Source: Streptomyces sp. LX-29
Lineage (GTDB): Bacteria > Actinomycetota > Actinomycetes > Streptomycetales > Streptomycetaceae
Assembly: GCF_029541745.1 (NCBI RefSeq)
Contig: NZ_CP089746.1
Location: 6,581,559 to 6,645,558, forward strand
Direction of reading: 5' to 3'
Length of the DNA: 64,000 bases
Position 1 is the stretch's first letter; each line of letters opens with the position of its first letter. The notes beneath the pieces were generated by a model, which was not told where the DNA came from, did not search any database, and saw nothing but the letters and a program-made list of their open reading frames with translations. The position numbers and the translations under genes are program-made. Shown piece after piece: positions 17,207-26,034 of this stretch.

Positions 17207-17512
17207 CTAGTCCACGTCGGGCCCGTAGACCTCGACCTTGTCCGAAACCCGACGCACGTGGATGCAGTCGCCCGGGCACTCCTTGGCGGAGTCGACCACC
17301 TCGGTCAGCAGCGGCAGCGGCACCGGCGTCGTGGCACCCTTCTCTTGAAGGAGCTCGTCTTCGGCGCTCTTGACATAGGCGAGTCCGTCGATGTCCAGCT
17401 CAAAGACCTCGGGTGCGTACTGCGCGCAGATCCCGTCGCCGGTGCACAGGTCCTGGTCGATCCAGACCTCCAGGGCAGCGCCGTCCCCGAGATCTTCCCC
17501 TTGCGCGGTCAT
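17207..17512 (-). CDS. Ferredoxin, probably [3Fe-4S]
   Basis: 101-residue electron carrier. WIDQDLCTGDGICAQYAPEVFELD...SAKECPGDCIHV gives Cys23, Cys29, Cys79 and Cys83. Spacing C-x5-C followed by CPxxC fits the short Streptomyces ferredoxins that feed cytochrome P450s, in which three of the cysteines bind a 3Fe-4S cluster. The protein is acidic, and a roughly 30-residue insertion separates the two cysteine groups. The ATG is about ten bases after an AGGGA element. No P450 is next to it; it stands divergent to arc, an arrangement kept beside the Pup-proteasome locus. Confidence 0.9.
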   Translation of the reverse strand: MTAQGEDLGDGAALEVWIDQDLCTGDGICAQYAPEVFELDIDGLAYVKSAEDELLQEKGATTPVPLPLLTEVVDSAKECPGDCIHVRRVSDKVEVYGPDVD

Positions 17513-17731
17513 GTCGCCTGCCGTTCCCTGCGGACGTGATGTGGACGTGTTTCAACATTGACTAAATGGAGCCAGCCCTGACGGGTGTTGACCGTCCCGA
17601 CGATACAACCGGTCGCTTTCCGATGTTGTTGGGTGGGTATCCACCTGGCGGGAGGACGTGCGCAAGGGTGAAGATCGGACACACTGCGACCGGGTTTGTG
17701 ATCTAGGGGTTTCAACCCGCACCGGCCCAGG

Positions 17732-17737
17732 TAGGGT
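17732..17737 (+). promoter_or_regulatory. -10 box of the arc promoter
   Basis: TAGGGT, with TTTCAA about 17 bases upstream as weak -35. The start of arc is 39 bases downstream, preceded by a GGAGGAGG ribosome site. Confidence 0.5.
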
Positions 17738-17775
17738 CTGGAAGCGTCCAGCTCCCAATGGAGGAGGTGAGGACC

Positions 17776-19542
17776 GTGGCAGCCCACGACGACGACATCA
17801 ACCGCGGCATCCGGCCGGGGCGGGGGTCTGACGACCCAGCCGGCCAGGTTGCCTACCTAGAGCAGGAAATCGCCGTCCTGCGACGCAAGCTCGCCGACTC
17901 TCCGCGTCACACGAGGATTCTCGAAGAGCGGATCGTCGAGCTGCAGACCAACCTGGCGGGCGTGTCCGCACAGAACGAGCGGCTCGCCAACACCCTCCGT
18001 GAGGCCCGGGACCAGATCGTGGCCCTCAAGGAGGAGGTCGACCGGCTCGCGCAGCCGCCGGCCGGCTTCGGGGTGTTTCTGCAGGCCAACGAGGACGGCA
18101 CGGCGGACATCTTCACCGGAGGCCGGAAGCTCCGGGTCAACGTCAGTCCCAGCGTCGAGCTCGACGAGCTCCGGCGTGGCCAGGAGGTCATGCTCAACGA
18201 GGCGCTCAACGTGGTCCAGGCCATGGCCTTCGAGCGCGCCGGGGACATCGTCACCCTCAAGGAGATCCTGGAGGACGGCGAGCGGGCCCTGGTGATCGGG
18301 CACACCGACGAGGAGCGCGTGGTGCGGCTCGCCGAGCCGCTGCTGGACATCACCGTCCGCCCTGGTGACGCCCTGCTGCTGGAACCCCGCTCCGGTTACG
18401 TCTACGAGGTCGTGCCGAAGAGCGAGGTCGAGGAGCTCGTCCTCGAAGAGGTCCCGGACATCGACTACACGAAGATCGGCGGCCTGGGGAACCAGATCGA
18501 GCTGATCCGGGACGCGGTCGAGCTTCCGTACCTCTACCCCGACCTCTTCAAGGAGCACGAACTGCGGCCGCCCAAGGGCGTGCTGCTGTACGGTCCGCCC
18601 GGCTGCGGCAAGACGCTCATCGCCAAGGCCGTCGCCAACTCCCTTGCCAAGAAGGTCGCCGAGGTGACCGGGAAGCCCGCGGGGAAGAGCTTCTTCCTCA
18701 ACATCAAGGGCCCCGAGCTGCTCAACAAGTACGTCGGCGAGACCGAGCGGCACATCCGACTGGTCTTCCAGCGGGCCCGGGAGAAGGCCAGCGAGGGCAC
18801 CCCGGTCATCGTCTTCTTCGACGAGATGGACTCCCTCTTCCGCACCCGTGGCTCCGGCGTCAGCTCGGACGTGGAGAACACCATCGTCCCGCAGCTGCTC
18901 TCCGAGATCGACGGCGTGGAGGGCCTGGAGAACGTCATCGTGATCGGCGCCTCCAACCGCGAGGACATGATCGACCCGGCGATCCTGCGCCCCGGCCGCC
19001 TCGACGTGAAGATCAAGATCGAGCGCCCGGACGCCGAGGCCGCCAAGGACATCTTCTCCAAGTACCTGACCGAGACCCTCCCGATCCACTCCGACGACCT
19101 CGCCGAGCACGGCGGCTCGTCCAGGGCGGCGGTCGCGGGCATGATCCAGTCGGTCGTGGAGCAGATGTACGCGGAGTCGGAGGAGAACCGCTTCCTCGAG
19201 GTGACGTACGCCAACGGCGACAAGGAAGTCCTCTACTTCAAGGACTTCAACTCCGGAGCGATGATCCAGAACATCGTCGACCGGGCCAAGAAGATGGCGA
19301 TCAAGGCGTTCCTCGACCACAACCAGAAGGGTCTGCGCGTCTCCCACCTGCTCGCCGCCTGTGTGGACGAGTTCAAGGAGAACGAGGACCTGCCCAACAC
19401 CACCAACCCGGACGACTGGGCGCGCATCTCCGGAAAGAAGGGCGAGCGGATCGTCTTCATCCGCACCCTGGTCACCGGAAAGCAGGGCGCGGACACCGGG
19501 CGCTCCATCGACACGGTGGCCAACACCGGTCAGTACCTGTAA
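17776..19542 (+). CDS. arc: Proteasome-activating AAA ATPase (ARC/Mpa)
   Basis: Hexameric unfoldase that recognises pupylated proteins and threads them into the 20S proteasome. 588 residues: N-terminal coiled coil (about 20-75, AYLEQEIAVLRRKLAD onward) that binds Pup, tandem OB domains (about 85-230), AAA domain with Walker A GPPGCGKT (about 273) and Walker B VIVFFDEMDSLF, arginine-finger region, and the C-terminal GQYL tail whose penultimate Tyr docks into the proteasome alpha ring. The GTG at 17776 was chosen over the ATG at 17758 because the latter overlaps the ribosome site. Directly upstream of dop-pup-prcB-prcA, separated by a terminator. Confidence 0.97.
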   Translation: MAAHDDDINRGIRPGRGSDDPAGQVAYLEQEIAVLRRKLADSPRHTRILEERIVELQTNLAGVSAQNERLANTLREARDQIVALKEEVDRLAQPPAGFGVFLQANEDGTADIFTGGRKLRVNVSPSVELDELRRGQEVMLNEALNVVQAMAFERAGDIVTLKEILEDGERALVIGHTDEERVVRLAEPLLDITVRPGDALLLEPRSGYVYEVVPKSEVEELVLEEVPDIDYTKIGGLGNQIELIRDAVELPYLYPDLFKEHELRPPKGVLLYGPPGCGKTLIAKAVANSLAKKVAEVTGKPAGKSFFLNIKGPELLNKYVGETERHIRLVFQRAREKASEGTPVIVFFDEMDSLFRTRGSGVSSDVENTIVPQLLSEIDGVEGLENVIVIGASNREDMIDPAILRPGRLDVKIKIERPDAEAAKDIFSKYLTETLPIHSDDLAEHGGSSRAAVAGMIQSVVEQMYAESEENRFLEVTYANGDKEVLYFKDFNSGAMIQNIVDRAKKMAIKAFLDHNQKGLRVSHLLAACVDEFKENEDLPNTTNPDDWARISGKKGERIVFIRTLVTGKQGADTGRSIDTVANTGQYL

Positions 19543-19551
19543 CACCGTGGT

Positions 19552-19599
19552 CCGGCTGCGGATGTCCTGGACGGGGCATCCGCAGCCGGATGCGCTTTT
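19552..19599 (+). terminator. Terminator after arc
   Basis: 13-bp perfect stem CCGGCTGCGGATG (19552-19564) with CATCCGCAGCCGG (19577-19589), followed by a TTTT run. Confidence 0.85.
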
Positions 19600-19665
19600 G
19601 TCAGCACAAACCAGCCGACCGGAGCAAATGACTGAAATGATCTCCCCAGGGTCGCGACGCCGTTC

Positions 19666-19671
19666 TAGGCT
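19666..19671 (+). promoter_or_regulatory. -10 box of the dop promoter
   Basis: TAGGCT, after the arc terminator and about 115 bases before dop. Confidence 0.45.
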
Positions 19672-19785
19672 CTTCGGTACCGCCGCGACGCGCTGCGGGG
19701 GATCACGGACCGCACTCGGACCGGATGCGCAGCGGGACTTGAGCGCTGGCCCCAGCCGGGGTCGCCGCCGGGCAAGGAGGGCCGC

Positions 19786-21297
19786 ATGACCGTACGGCGC
19801 GTAATGGGCATCGAGACGGAGTACGGGATCTCCGTCCCCGGCCACCCGAATGCCAATGCCATGCTCACCTCATCCCAGGTCGTCAACGCGTACGCGGCGG
19901 CGATGCACCGGGCGCGCCGCGCCCGCTGGGACTTCGAGGAGGAGAACCCCCTGCGGGACGCCCGCGGCTTCGACCTCGCGCGCGAGTCCGCGGACGCCAG
20001 CCAGCTCACCGACGAGGACATCGGCCTGGCCAACGTCATCCTCACCAATGGCGCGCGGCTCTACGTGGACCACGCGCACCCCGAGTACAGCGCCCCCGAG
20101 GTGACCAATCCGCGAGACGCCGTGCTGTGGGACAAGGCCGGCGAGCGCATCATGGCCGAGGCGGCCCAGCGCGCCTCCCAGCTCCCGGGCGCCCAGCCCA
20201 TCCACCTGTACAAGAACAACACCGACAACAAGGGCGCCTCCTACGGCACGCACGAGAACTACCTGATGAAGCGGGAGACGCCGTTCTCCGACATCGTGCG
20301 CCATCTGACGCCCTTCTTCGTCTCGCGACAGGTGGTGACCGGGGCGGGACGCGTCGGAATCGGCCAGGACGGCCACGAGCACGGCTTCCAGATCAGTCAG
20401 CGCGCGGACTACTTCGAGGTCGAGGTGGGTCTGGAGACCACCCTCAAGCGCCCGATCATCAACACCCGCGACGAGCCGCACGCGGACGCCGAGAAGTACC
20501 GCAGACTTCACGTCATCATCGGTGACGCCAACCTCTCCGAGATCTCGACCTACCTCAAGCTGGGCACCACCGCGCTGGTGCTGTCGATGATCGAGGACGG
20601 CTTCATCGCCGCCGACCTGGCCGTGGACCAGCCCGTGCGCACCCTGCACCAGATCTCCCACGACCCGTCGCTGCGGCATCTGGTCTCGCTGCGCAGCGGT
20701 CGCACGCTCACCGCGGTCCAACTGCAGATGGAGTACTTCGAGCTGGCCCGCAAGTACGTCGAGGACCGCTTCGGCGCGGACGCCGACGAGCAGACCCGCG
20801 ATGTGCTGGCCCGCTGGGAGGACGTGCTGAACCGGCTGGAGAACGATCCGATGAGCCTGGCCGGCGAGCTGGACTGGATCGCCAAGCGCGAGGTGCTCGA
20901 GGGCTACCGGCGCCGCGACGGGCTGGACTGGGACGCCGCGCGGCTCCACCTGGTGGACCTCCAGTACGCCGATGTGCGCTCCGAGAAGGGCCTGTACAAC
21001 CGTCTGGTTGCGCGCGGCAGGATGAAGCGGCTGCTGGACGAGGGGGACGTGGAGCGGGCCCGGAGTAAGCCGCCGGAGGACACCCGGGCGTACTTCCGGG
21101 GCCGCTGCCTGGAGCAGTACGCCGACGACGTGGCGGCGGCCTCCTGGGACTCGGTGATCTTCGATCTGCCCGGCCGTGACTCTCTGCAACGAGTCCCCAC
21201 CCTGGAGCCACTGCGCGGGACGCGCAACCACGTCAAGGAGCTCCTGGACCGCTGCCGCACCGCGGAGGACCTGGTGCGGGTCCTCTCGGGCGGCTGA
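19786..21297 (+). CDS. dop: Depupylase / Pup deamidase
   Basis: Removes Pup from substrates by cleaving the isopeptide bond and, where needed, deamidates Pup. 503 residues of the carboxylate-amine ligase (glutamine-synthetase-like) fold: GIETEYGIS at the N-terminus, a Dop-loop region (about 40-75) absent from PafA, the active-site Asp95 in LYVDHAHPEYSAPE, HLYKNNTDNKGASYGTHENYL and RPIINTRDEPHADAEKYRRLH. The ATG start has AAGGAGG at six bases. Homologous to pafA at 27401, about 35-40% identical by eye. Pup here already ends in Glu, so the depupylase rather than the deamidase activity is presumably the one in use. Confidence 0.96.
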   Translation: MTVRRVMGIETEYGISVPGHPNANAMLTSSQVVNAYAAAMHRARRARWDFEEENPLRDARGFDLARESADASQLTDEDIGLANVILTNGARLYVDHAHPEYSAPEVTNPRDAVLWDKAGERIMAEAAQRASQLPGAQPIHLYKNNTDNKGASYGTHENYLMKRETPFSDIVRHLTPFFVSRQVVTGAGRVGIGQDGHEHGFQISQRADYFEVEVGLETTLKRPIINTRDEPHADAEKYRRLHVIIGDANLSEISTYLKLGTTALVLSMIEDGFIAADLAVDQPVRTLHQISHDPSLRHLVSLRSGRTLTAVQLQMEYFELARKYVEDRFGADADEQTRDVLARWEDVLNRLENDPMSLAGELDWIAKREVLEGYRRRDGLDWDAARLHLVDLQYADVRSEKGLYNRLVARGRMKRLLDEGDVERARSKPPEDTRAYFRGRCLEQYADDVAAASWDSVIFDLPGRDSLQRVPTLEPLRGTRNHVKELLDRCRTAEDLVRVLSGG

Positions 21298-21385
21298 GCG
21301 GGTCTGAGAAGGTTCCGATCCGGGAATCATGGAGGTGGTTCTCGGACGTTGAGACAAGTGCGGGGCCGATGTCGGGCCCGGCTTG

Positions 21386-21391
21386 TAGGGT
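21386..21391 (+). promoter_or_regulatory. -10 box of the pup promoter
   Basis: TAGGGT 36 bases before the pup start, in the 130-base gap after dop. Confidence 0.45.
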
Positions 21392-21427
21392 CTGATCTTG
21401 TACGTCGAACCGAGCGGGGTGAGGTAG

Positions 21428-21646
21428 ATGGCGACCAAGGACACCGGCGGCGGACAGCAGAAGGCGACGCGCTCCACCGAGGAGGTGGAGGAGCAGTCGC
21501 AGGACGCACAGGCGGCGGCTGATCTCAAGGAGCGGCAGGAGAAGCTGTCGGACGACGTGGACTCCGTGCTGGACGAGATCGACGACGTCCTGGAGGAGAA
21601 CGCCGAGGACTTCGTGCGCTCCTTCGTGCAAAAGGGCGGCGAGTAG
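21428..21646 (+). CDS. pup: Prokaryotic ubiquitin-like protein
   Basis: 72-residue intrinsically disordered modifier that PafA ligates through its C-terminal glutamate to lysines of target proteins. The C-terminal half (about 38-66) is the helix-forming region that binds the Arc coiled coil: SDDVDSVLDEIDDVLEENAEDFVRSFVQKGGE. The final residue is Glu (codon GAG before TAG), not Gln as in Mycobacterium tuberculosis, so it should be ligation-ready without Dop. ATG preceded by GAGG. A strong hairpin separates it from prcB. Confidence 0.98.
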   Translation: MATKDTGGGQQKATRSTEEVEEQSQDAQAAADLKERQEKLSDDVDSVLDEIDDVLEENAEDFVRSFVQKGGE

Positions 21647-21657
21647 GACGATCCGGG

Positions 21658-21703
21658 CATCCGTCCCGCGCCCGGCCCCCTCGGGTCCGGCGCGGGACGG
21701 ATG
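21658..21703 (+). terminator. Terminator or attenuator between pup and prcB
   Basis: Perfect 15-bp stem CATCCGTCCCGCGCC (21658-21672) with GGCGCGGGACGGATG (21689-21703), no T-run. It would uncouple abundant pup mRNA from proteasome subunit mRNA. Confidence 0.75.
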
Positions 21704-21720
21704 ACACCGGCGCCCACGGG

Positions 21721-21726
21721 TAAGGT
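21721..21726 (+). promoter_or_regulatory. -10 box of a prcB-prcA promoter
   Basis: TAAGGT directly downstream of the pup terminator and 67 bases before prcB. Confidence 0.45.
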
Positions 21727-21792
21727 CCGTGCAGTGTTACAAGATCAGCCCGACGCCACGCGGCGGGCGGCCACCTACCTGGAAGGATTGGT

Positions 21793-22638
21793 GTGGAAGC
21801 CAACACCCGTAGCACAGGGCGTCTGCCAGCGGCCTTCCTGACGCCCGGCTCGTCCTCGTTCATGGACTTCCTCGGCTCGCACGCGCCGGAGCTGCTGCCG
21901 GGCAACCGGCCGCTGCCGCCGGTGCAGGGCGTCATCGAGGCCCCGCACGGGACCACGATCGTCGCCGCGAGCTTCCCCGGCGGTGTGGTGCTCGCCGGTG
22001 ACCGGCGCGCCACGATGGGCAACGTCATCGCGCAGCGCGACATCGAGAAGGTCTTCCCCGCGGACGAGTACTCGGCCGTCGGCATCGCCGGCACCGCGGG
22101 CCTCGCCGTGGAGATGGTCAAGCTCTTCCAGTTGGAGCTGGAGCACTTCGAGAAGGTGGAGGGCGTCCAGCTCTCCCTGGAGGGCAAGGCGAACCGGCTC
22201 TCCACGATGATCCGCGGCAACCTCGGCATGGCCATGCAGGGGCTCGCCGTGGTGCCGCTCTTCGCGGGCTGGGACGTCGACCGGGAGAAGGGGCGGATCT
22301 TCTCGTACGACGTCACCGGCGGCCGCTCCGAGGAACACGGCTACGCGGCCACCGGCTCCGGCTCGATCTTCGCGCGCGGCGCCCTGAAGAAGCTCTACCG
22401 CGAAGACCTGACGGAGAATCAGGCGGCCACCGCCGTCGTGCAGGCGCTCTACGACGCCGCCGACGACGACTCGGCGACCGGCGGGCCGGACCTGGCCCGA
22501 CGGATCTACCCGATCGTCACGGTGATCAGCGAAGAGGGCTTCAAGCGGCTCACCGAGGCCGAGGTGTCCGAGATCGCCCGCGCCGTCCACGAGCAGCGGC
22601 TCGAACAGCCGGACGGCCCGCGCGCGGCGCTCCTCTGA
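21793..22638 (+). CDS. prcB: 20S proteasome beta subunit
   Basis: Catalytic subunit of the 20S core. 281 residues made as a precursor: a 53-residue propeptide ends HG, and autocleavage exposes Thr54 (TTIVAASF). Counting the new N-terminal Thr as 1, Asp17 (AGDRRAT) and Lys33 (RDIEKVF) of the Ntn-hydrolase active site are in place, as is the SGS loop (ATGSGSIFA). GTG start after AAGGATTG. Followed by prcA after 68 bases; one transcription unit. Confidence 0.97.
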   Translation: MEANTRSTGRLPAAFLTPGSSSFMDFLGSHAPELLPGNRPLPPVQGVIEAPHGTTIVAASFPGGVVLAGDRRATMGNVIAQRDIEKVFPADEYSAVGIAGTAGLAVEMVKLFQLELEHFEKVEGVQLSLEGKANRLSTMIRGNLGMAMQGLAVVPLFAGWDVDREKGRIFSYDVTGGRSEEHGYAATGSGSIFARGALKKLYREDLTENQAATAVVQALYDAADDDSATGGPDLARRIYPIVTVISEEGFKRLTEAEVSEIARAVHEQRLEQPDGPRAALL

Positions 22639-22706
22639 GAGACGGGGGCCCGGGAATGTACGCGCCTTCGACACCTTCGACCGTGACAGAAAGGGACGGA
22701 TAGCCG

Positions 22707-23471
22707 GTGACGACGCCGTTCTATGTATCACCTCAGCAGGCCATGGCCGACCGCGCCGAGTACGCCCGCAAGGGCATCGCGCGCGGCCGCAGCGTGGTCG
22801 TGCTGCAGTACGCCGACGGCATCGTGTTCGTCGCGGAGAACCCGTCCCGCGCACTGCACAAGGTCAGCGAGATCTACGACCGCATCGCCTTCGCCGCAGT
22901 CGGCAAGTACAACGAGTTCGAGAACCTGCGCATCGGCGGAGTCCGCTACGCCGACCTGCGCGGATACACCTACGACCGCGATGACGTGACGGCCCGTGGC
23001 CTGGCCAACGTCTACGCGCAGACGCTGGGCACCATCTTCTCCAGCGCCGCCGAGAAGCCGTACGAGGTGGAGCTGATCGTCGCCGAGGTCGGGGACGGCC
23101 CCGAGGACGACCAGATCTACCGGCTGCCGCACGACGGCTCCATCGTCGACGAGCACGGTTCGGTCGCGGTCGGTGGCAACGCCGACCAGATCAGCAACTA
23201 CCTCGGCCAGCGCCACCGGGAGGGCATGACCCTCGCCGAGGCGCTCAAGCTGGCCGTGGAGTCCCTGACCCGCGACGCCAACGGCAGCGAGCGCAGCCTC
23301 ACCGCCGAGCAGCTGGAGGTGGCGGTCCTGGACCGTACCCGCCCCCAGCAGCGCAAGTTCAAGCGCATCCTCGGCCGCCAGCTCTCCCGCCTCATCGAGC
23401 CGGAGACCGCCTCCGAGGCCGCCGAGGAGCAGGCGGACACCGCTGAGGACGCCGCGGACGCCGAGGAGTAG
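22707..23471 (+). CDS. prcA: 20S proteasome alpha subunit
   Basis: Structural outer-ring subunit; its N-terminal tail (MTTPFYVSPQQAMADRAEYARKGIARGRSVVVLQYADG) forms the gate and lacks a catalytic Thr. 254 residues with a Glu/Asp/Ala-rich C-terminal tail (about 232-254, EPETASEAAEEQADTAEDAA), which is typical. GTG start with AAGGGA upstream. Last gene of the prcBA unit, closed by a 16-bp hairpin. Confidence 0.97.
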   Translation: MTTPFYVSPQQAMADRAEYARKGIARGRSVVVLQYADGIVFVAENPSRALHKVSEIYDRIAFAAVGKYNEFENLRIGGVRYADLRGYTYDRDDVTARGLANVYAQTLGTIFSSAAEKPYEVELIVAEVGDGPEDDQIYRLPHDGSIVDEHGSVAVGGNADQISNYLGQRHREGMTLAEALKLAVESLTRDANGSERSLTAEQLEVAVLDRTRPQQRKFKRILGRQLSRLIEPETASEAAEEQADTAEDAADAEE

Positions 23472-23497
23472 GTCGCACGACCACACCACCCCTCCCA

Positions 23498-23546
23498 CAC
23501 ACCTCACCGCCCCGGCGGGCCCCGGCCCACGGGGCGGTGAGGTGTG
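23498..23546 (+). terminator. Terminator after prcA
   Basis: Perfect 16-bp stem CACACCTCACCGCCCC (23498-23513) with GGGGCGGTGAGGTGTG (23531-23546), 17-base loop. Confidence 0.85.
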
Positions 23547-23780
23547 TCGGGGGCGGTCTGCCGAGCACGGTGCCGTGAGCCGGGCCGGGAGCCGGCGGTC
23601 TTGAGCCCGTGCGCCCCCGGCCGCGTCGGGCGTGCCCATGTGCTGGCGGTGGGCGGCGGCGGGCGTCGTCATCGGCCGCGGGCTCGGCTGTGTGATCGAG
23701 GACGCCGCGCATCGGGACAGGCGCGCACCGACCCTCCGGTTGTGGAAGGGCCGGAGGGCCGGGCCGGCAGCGGGCAGAGC
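23547..23780. other. Gap after the prcA terminator
   Basis: 234 bases between prcA and the convergent LacI-family gene; nothing further recognisable. Confidence 0.4.
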
Positions 23781-25952
23781 CTACCCGCGAGGCGCTCCGG
23801 TGGAGCCGCGGACGATCAGCTCCACGGGCAGTTCGGCGCCGTCGGCGGGGTGGCCTTCGAGGAGGGCCAGCAGGGCGGACATGCCGTGGGCGCCGACCTC
23901 GACGGCGGGGAGGCGGACGGTGGTGAGCTCGGGCTCCAGGGCCGAGGCGAGGGCCAGGTCGTCGAAGCCGGTGATCGAGATGTCGTCCGGGATCCGCAGT
24001 CCCAGCCGGTGCGCCGCCTTGCAGGCGCCCGCGGCGAGGATGTCGTCGTCGCAGACGAGCGCGGTGGGGCGGTGCTCCGGATCCCTCAGGGCGCGCTCGG
24101 CGGCCCGCCGCCCCTCGTCCACGCTCAGCGCGGCGGAAACGGTCCGTACGACCGTGTCCGGTGCGGCGTCGAAGGTCTCCGCCAGCGCCCGGGCGCGGAC
24201 CCGGAACGTCCAGGAGTCCACGTCGGCCGCGAGGTGCGTGACGCGACGGTGGCCGAGGGCGAGCAGGTGCTGGGCCATCCGGCGCATGCCGCCCGCGATG
24301 TCCGGGTTGACGGTCGCGGCCGCCGCCGCGTCGGCCGGGTCGCTGTCCAGCATCACCAGCGGCAGTCCGCCGCCGCGCACGGCGGCCAGTGCGTCGGCCG
24401 CCATCGAGGAGGCGATCACGCCGTCGAGCGAGGCCCGTGCGGAGTCGAACGGGTCGCGGGCGGGGCCGATGCCCTCGGGGGACGGATAGAGCACCACGCC
24501 GAAGCCGTGCTCGGCCGCCACCCGCGCGGCGCCCGTGTAGACGCGGGCGTAGAACTCGGTGGTGAGCGCCGGGACGACCAGCAGCGCCGTCCTGGTGCGC
24601 CCCAGCCGCAGGCTGCGCGCGGCCAGGTTCGGCCGGTAGCCGAGCTGCCGCGCCGCCTCGCGCACCGCCTCGGCCCTGCGCTCCGAGACCCTGCCGCGCC
24701 ACTTGTCGCCCAGGACCAGGGACACCGTCGCCTGCGAAACACCCGCGACGCGCGCCACGTCGCGGCTCGTGACCCGCGACCCCGCCCCGGCGCCAGCCCC
24801 CGTAGGGTTGCCGCCCGCTGCGTCGGCCGCCGTCGGGCGGGCGCCCGCTGGGCTGTTTTCCGCCGGGTCGGTTCCTGCCGGTCCGGCGCCGGCTCCCGCT
24901 GGATCGGCTCCCGTGGAGTCGGCGCCGGATACGTCGGCCCCCGTCGGGTTGGCGCCGGCTGTGTCGGCCGCCGTCGGGTTGGCACCCGCCGGGTCGGTTC
25001 CCCCTGACTGGCCGCGGGACGCTGCCGTATCAGCTCCCGTCGGGCTGGCGCCGGCTGTGTCGGCCCCCGTCGGGCGTGCGTCCGCTACGTCGGCTCGCGT
25101 CGGGCGGGCGTCCGCCGGGTCGCTTTCCGCCGGATCGGCTCCCGGCGGGTGGGCGCCGGCCGCGTCGGCCCCCACCGGGGTGGTGCCCGCTGCGTCGGCT
25201 TCGGTCGAATTGGTGCCCGCTGCGTCGGCCGCCGTCGGGCTGGCGCCCGTCGAGCCGTTCTCCGCCGGGTTGGTTCCCCCTGATTCGGCGCCGGACGCTG
25301 CCGTATCAGCTCCCGACGGGCTGACGCCCGCCGCGTCGGCCCCCGGCGGATTGGTGCCCGCTGCGTCGGCTTCCGTGGGGTTGCCGCCCGTTGCCTCGGC
25401 TTCCGTCGGGCTGACGCCCGCTACATCGGCGGCCGTCGGGCGGACCCCCGCCGCGCCGCTCTCCGCCGGGTCGGCTCCCGCCGAACCAGCGCCGGCCCCC
25501 GCCGAACCGGCTACGGCGTCCCCCGCATCGGCACCCGCCGCCGCGGCCCGCCCCCCTGTGGCACCCGCCCCTGCGACACCCGCCGCCGCGGCCCGCGCCC
25601 CCGCGTCCCCCGCAGCCGGGGTGACGTCGGCGGGCACCGCGCCGGGAGGGGCCGCGGCGGTGCCGCGCGTGGCTGGGGCCTCGCCCGCCTGTGTGGAGCC
25701 CACGAGGTCCGCCGGAGGGGCCACGGCCGGGACGTCGGTGGACGGCGCCGGCTCGGTGCCGCCCAGTCTGGGGACGCCGGTGGCCGGCACCGGCTGGGTG
25801 TCGCCCGGCCTGGGGACGGCGCTCGCCGCGGCGCTCCCCGAGGCGTCCGCCCCGGCGCGCGTCGCCGGCCGTACCGGGTTCCGCGGTGCGCCCGCGGGCG
25901 CGTGGGCCCGCGCCCTCGCCGTGCCGGAGGTCCCCTCGTCCACGCCCGTCAC
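23781..25952 (-). CDS. LacI-family regulator with a ~390-residue repetitive N-terminal extension
   Basis: 723 residues in one uninterrupted frame. The last ~330 are an ordinary LacI/GalR protein: helix-turn-helix SRDVARVAGVSQATVSLVLGDKWRGRVSERRAEAVREAARQLGYRPNLAARSLR, hinge, then a periplasmic-binding-like domain ending ISITGFDDLALASALEPELTTVRLP and VRGSTGAPRG. In front are ~390 residues of Ala/Gly/Asp/Pro/Thr-rich sequence, much of it pentapeptide-periodic (ADTAG ANPTG ADVSG ADSTG ADPAG). No start codon lies between the repeats and the helix-turn-helix: the Val just before SRDV is GTC. The GTG at 25952 has GGAGG at five bases. The only other visible in-frame start is a GTG inside the repeats without a ribosome site. 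The likely target is the divergent MFS gene and itself, through the palindrome at 26035. Confidence 0.8.
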   Translation of the reverse strand: MTGVDEGTSGTARARAHAPAGAPRNPVRPATRAGADASGSAAASAVPRPGDTQPVPATGVPRLGGTEPAPSTDVPAVAPPADLVGSTQAGEAPATRGTAAAPPGAVPADVTPAAGDAGARAAAAGVAGAGATGGRAAAAGADAGDAVAGSAGAGAGSAGADPAESGAAGVRPTAADVAGVSPTEAEATGGNPTEADAAGTNPPGADAAGVSPSGADTAASGAESGGTNPAENGSTGASPTAADAAGTNSTEADAAGTTPVGADAAGAHPPGADPAESDPADARPTRADVADARPTGADTAGASPTGADTAASRGQSGGTDPAGANPTAADTAGANPTGADVSGADSTGADPAGAGAGPAGTDPAENSPAGARPTAADAAGGNPTGAGAGAGSRVTSRDVARVAGVSQATVSLVLGDKWRGRVSERRAEAVREAARQLGYRPNLAARSLRLGRTRTALLVVPALTTEFYARVYTGAARVAAEHGFGVVLYPSPEGIGPARDPFDSARASLDGVIASSMAADALAAVRGGGLPLVMLDSDPADAAAAATVNPDIAGGMRRMAQHLLALGHRRVTHLAADVDSWTFRVRARALAETFDAAPDTVVRTVSAALSVDEGRRAAERALRDPEHRPTALVCDDDILAAGACKAAHRLGLRIPDDISITGFDDLALASALEPELTTVRLPAVEVGAHGMSALLALLEGHPADGAELPVELIVRGSTGAPRG
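24790..25500 (-). repeat. 30-bp (decapeptide-coding) tandem repeat inside the LacI-family gene
   Basis: About 24 imperfect 30-base units reading on the minus strand as A-D-x-A-G-x-x-P-T-G. Because the unit length is a multiple of three, the opposite strand also stays open (24703-26043), but that frame has no plausible start or domain. Confidence 0.85.
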
Positions 25953-26034
25953 TGCCGCCTCCGCCCTTTGGTTCCACTGCTCTGCGCGCCGGTCGCCGCG
26001 TCGTATTCCAGTGGACCCGCGCTGCGCTTCATGG

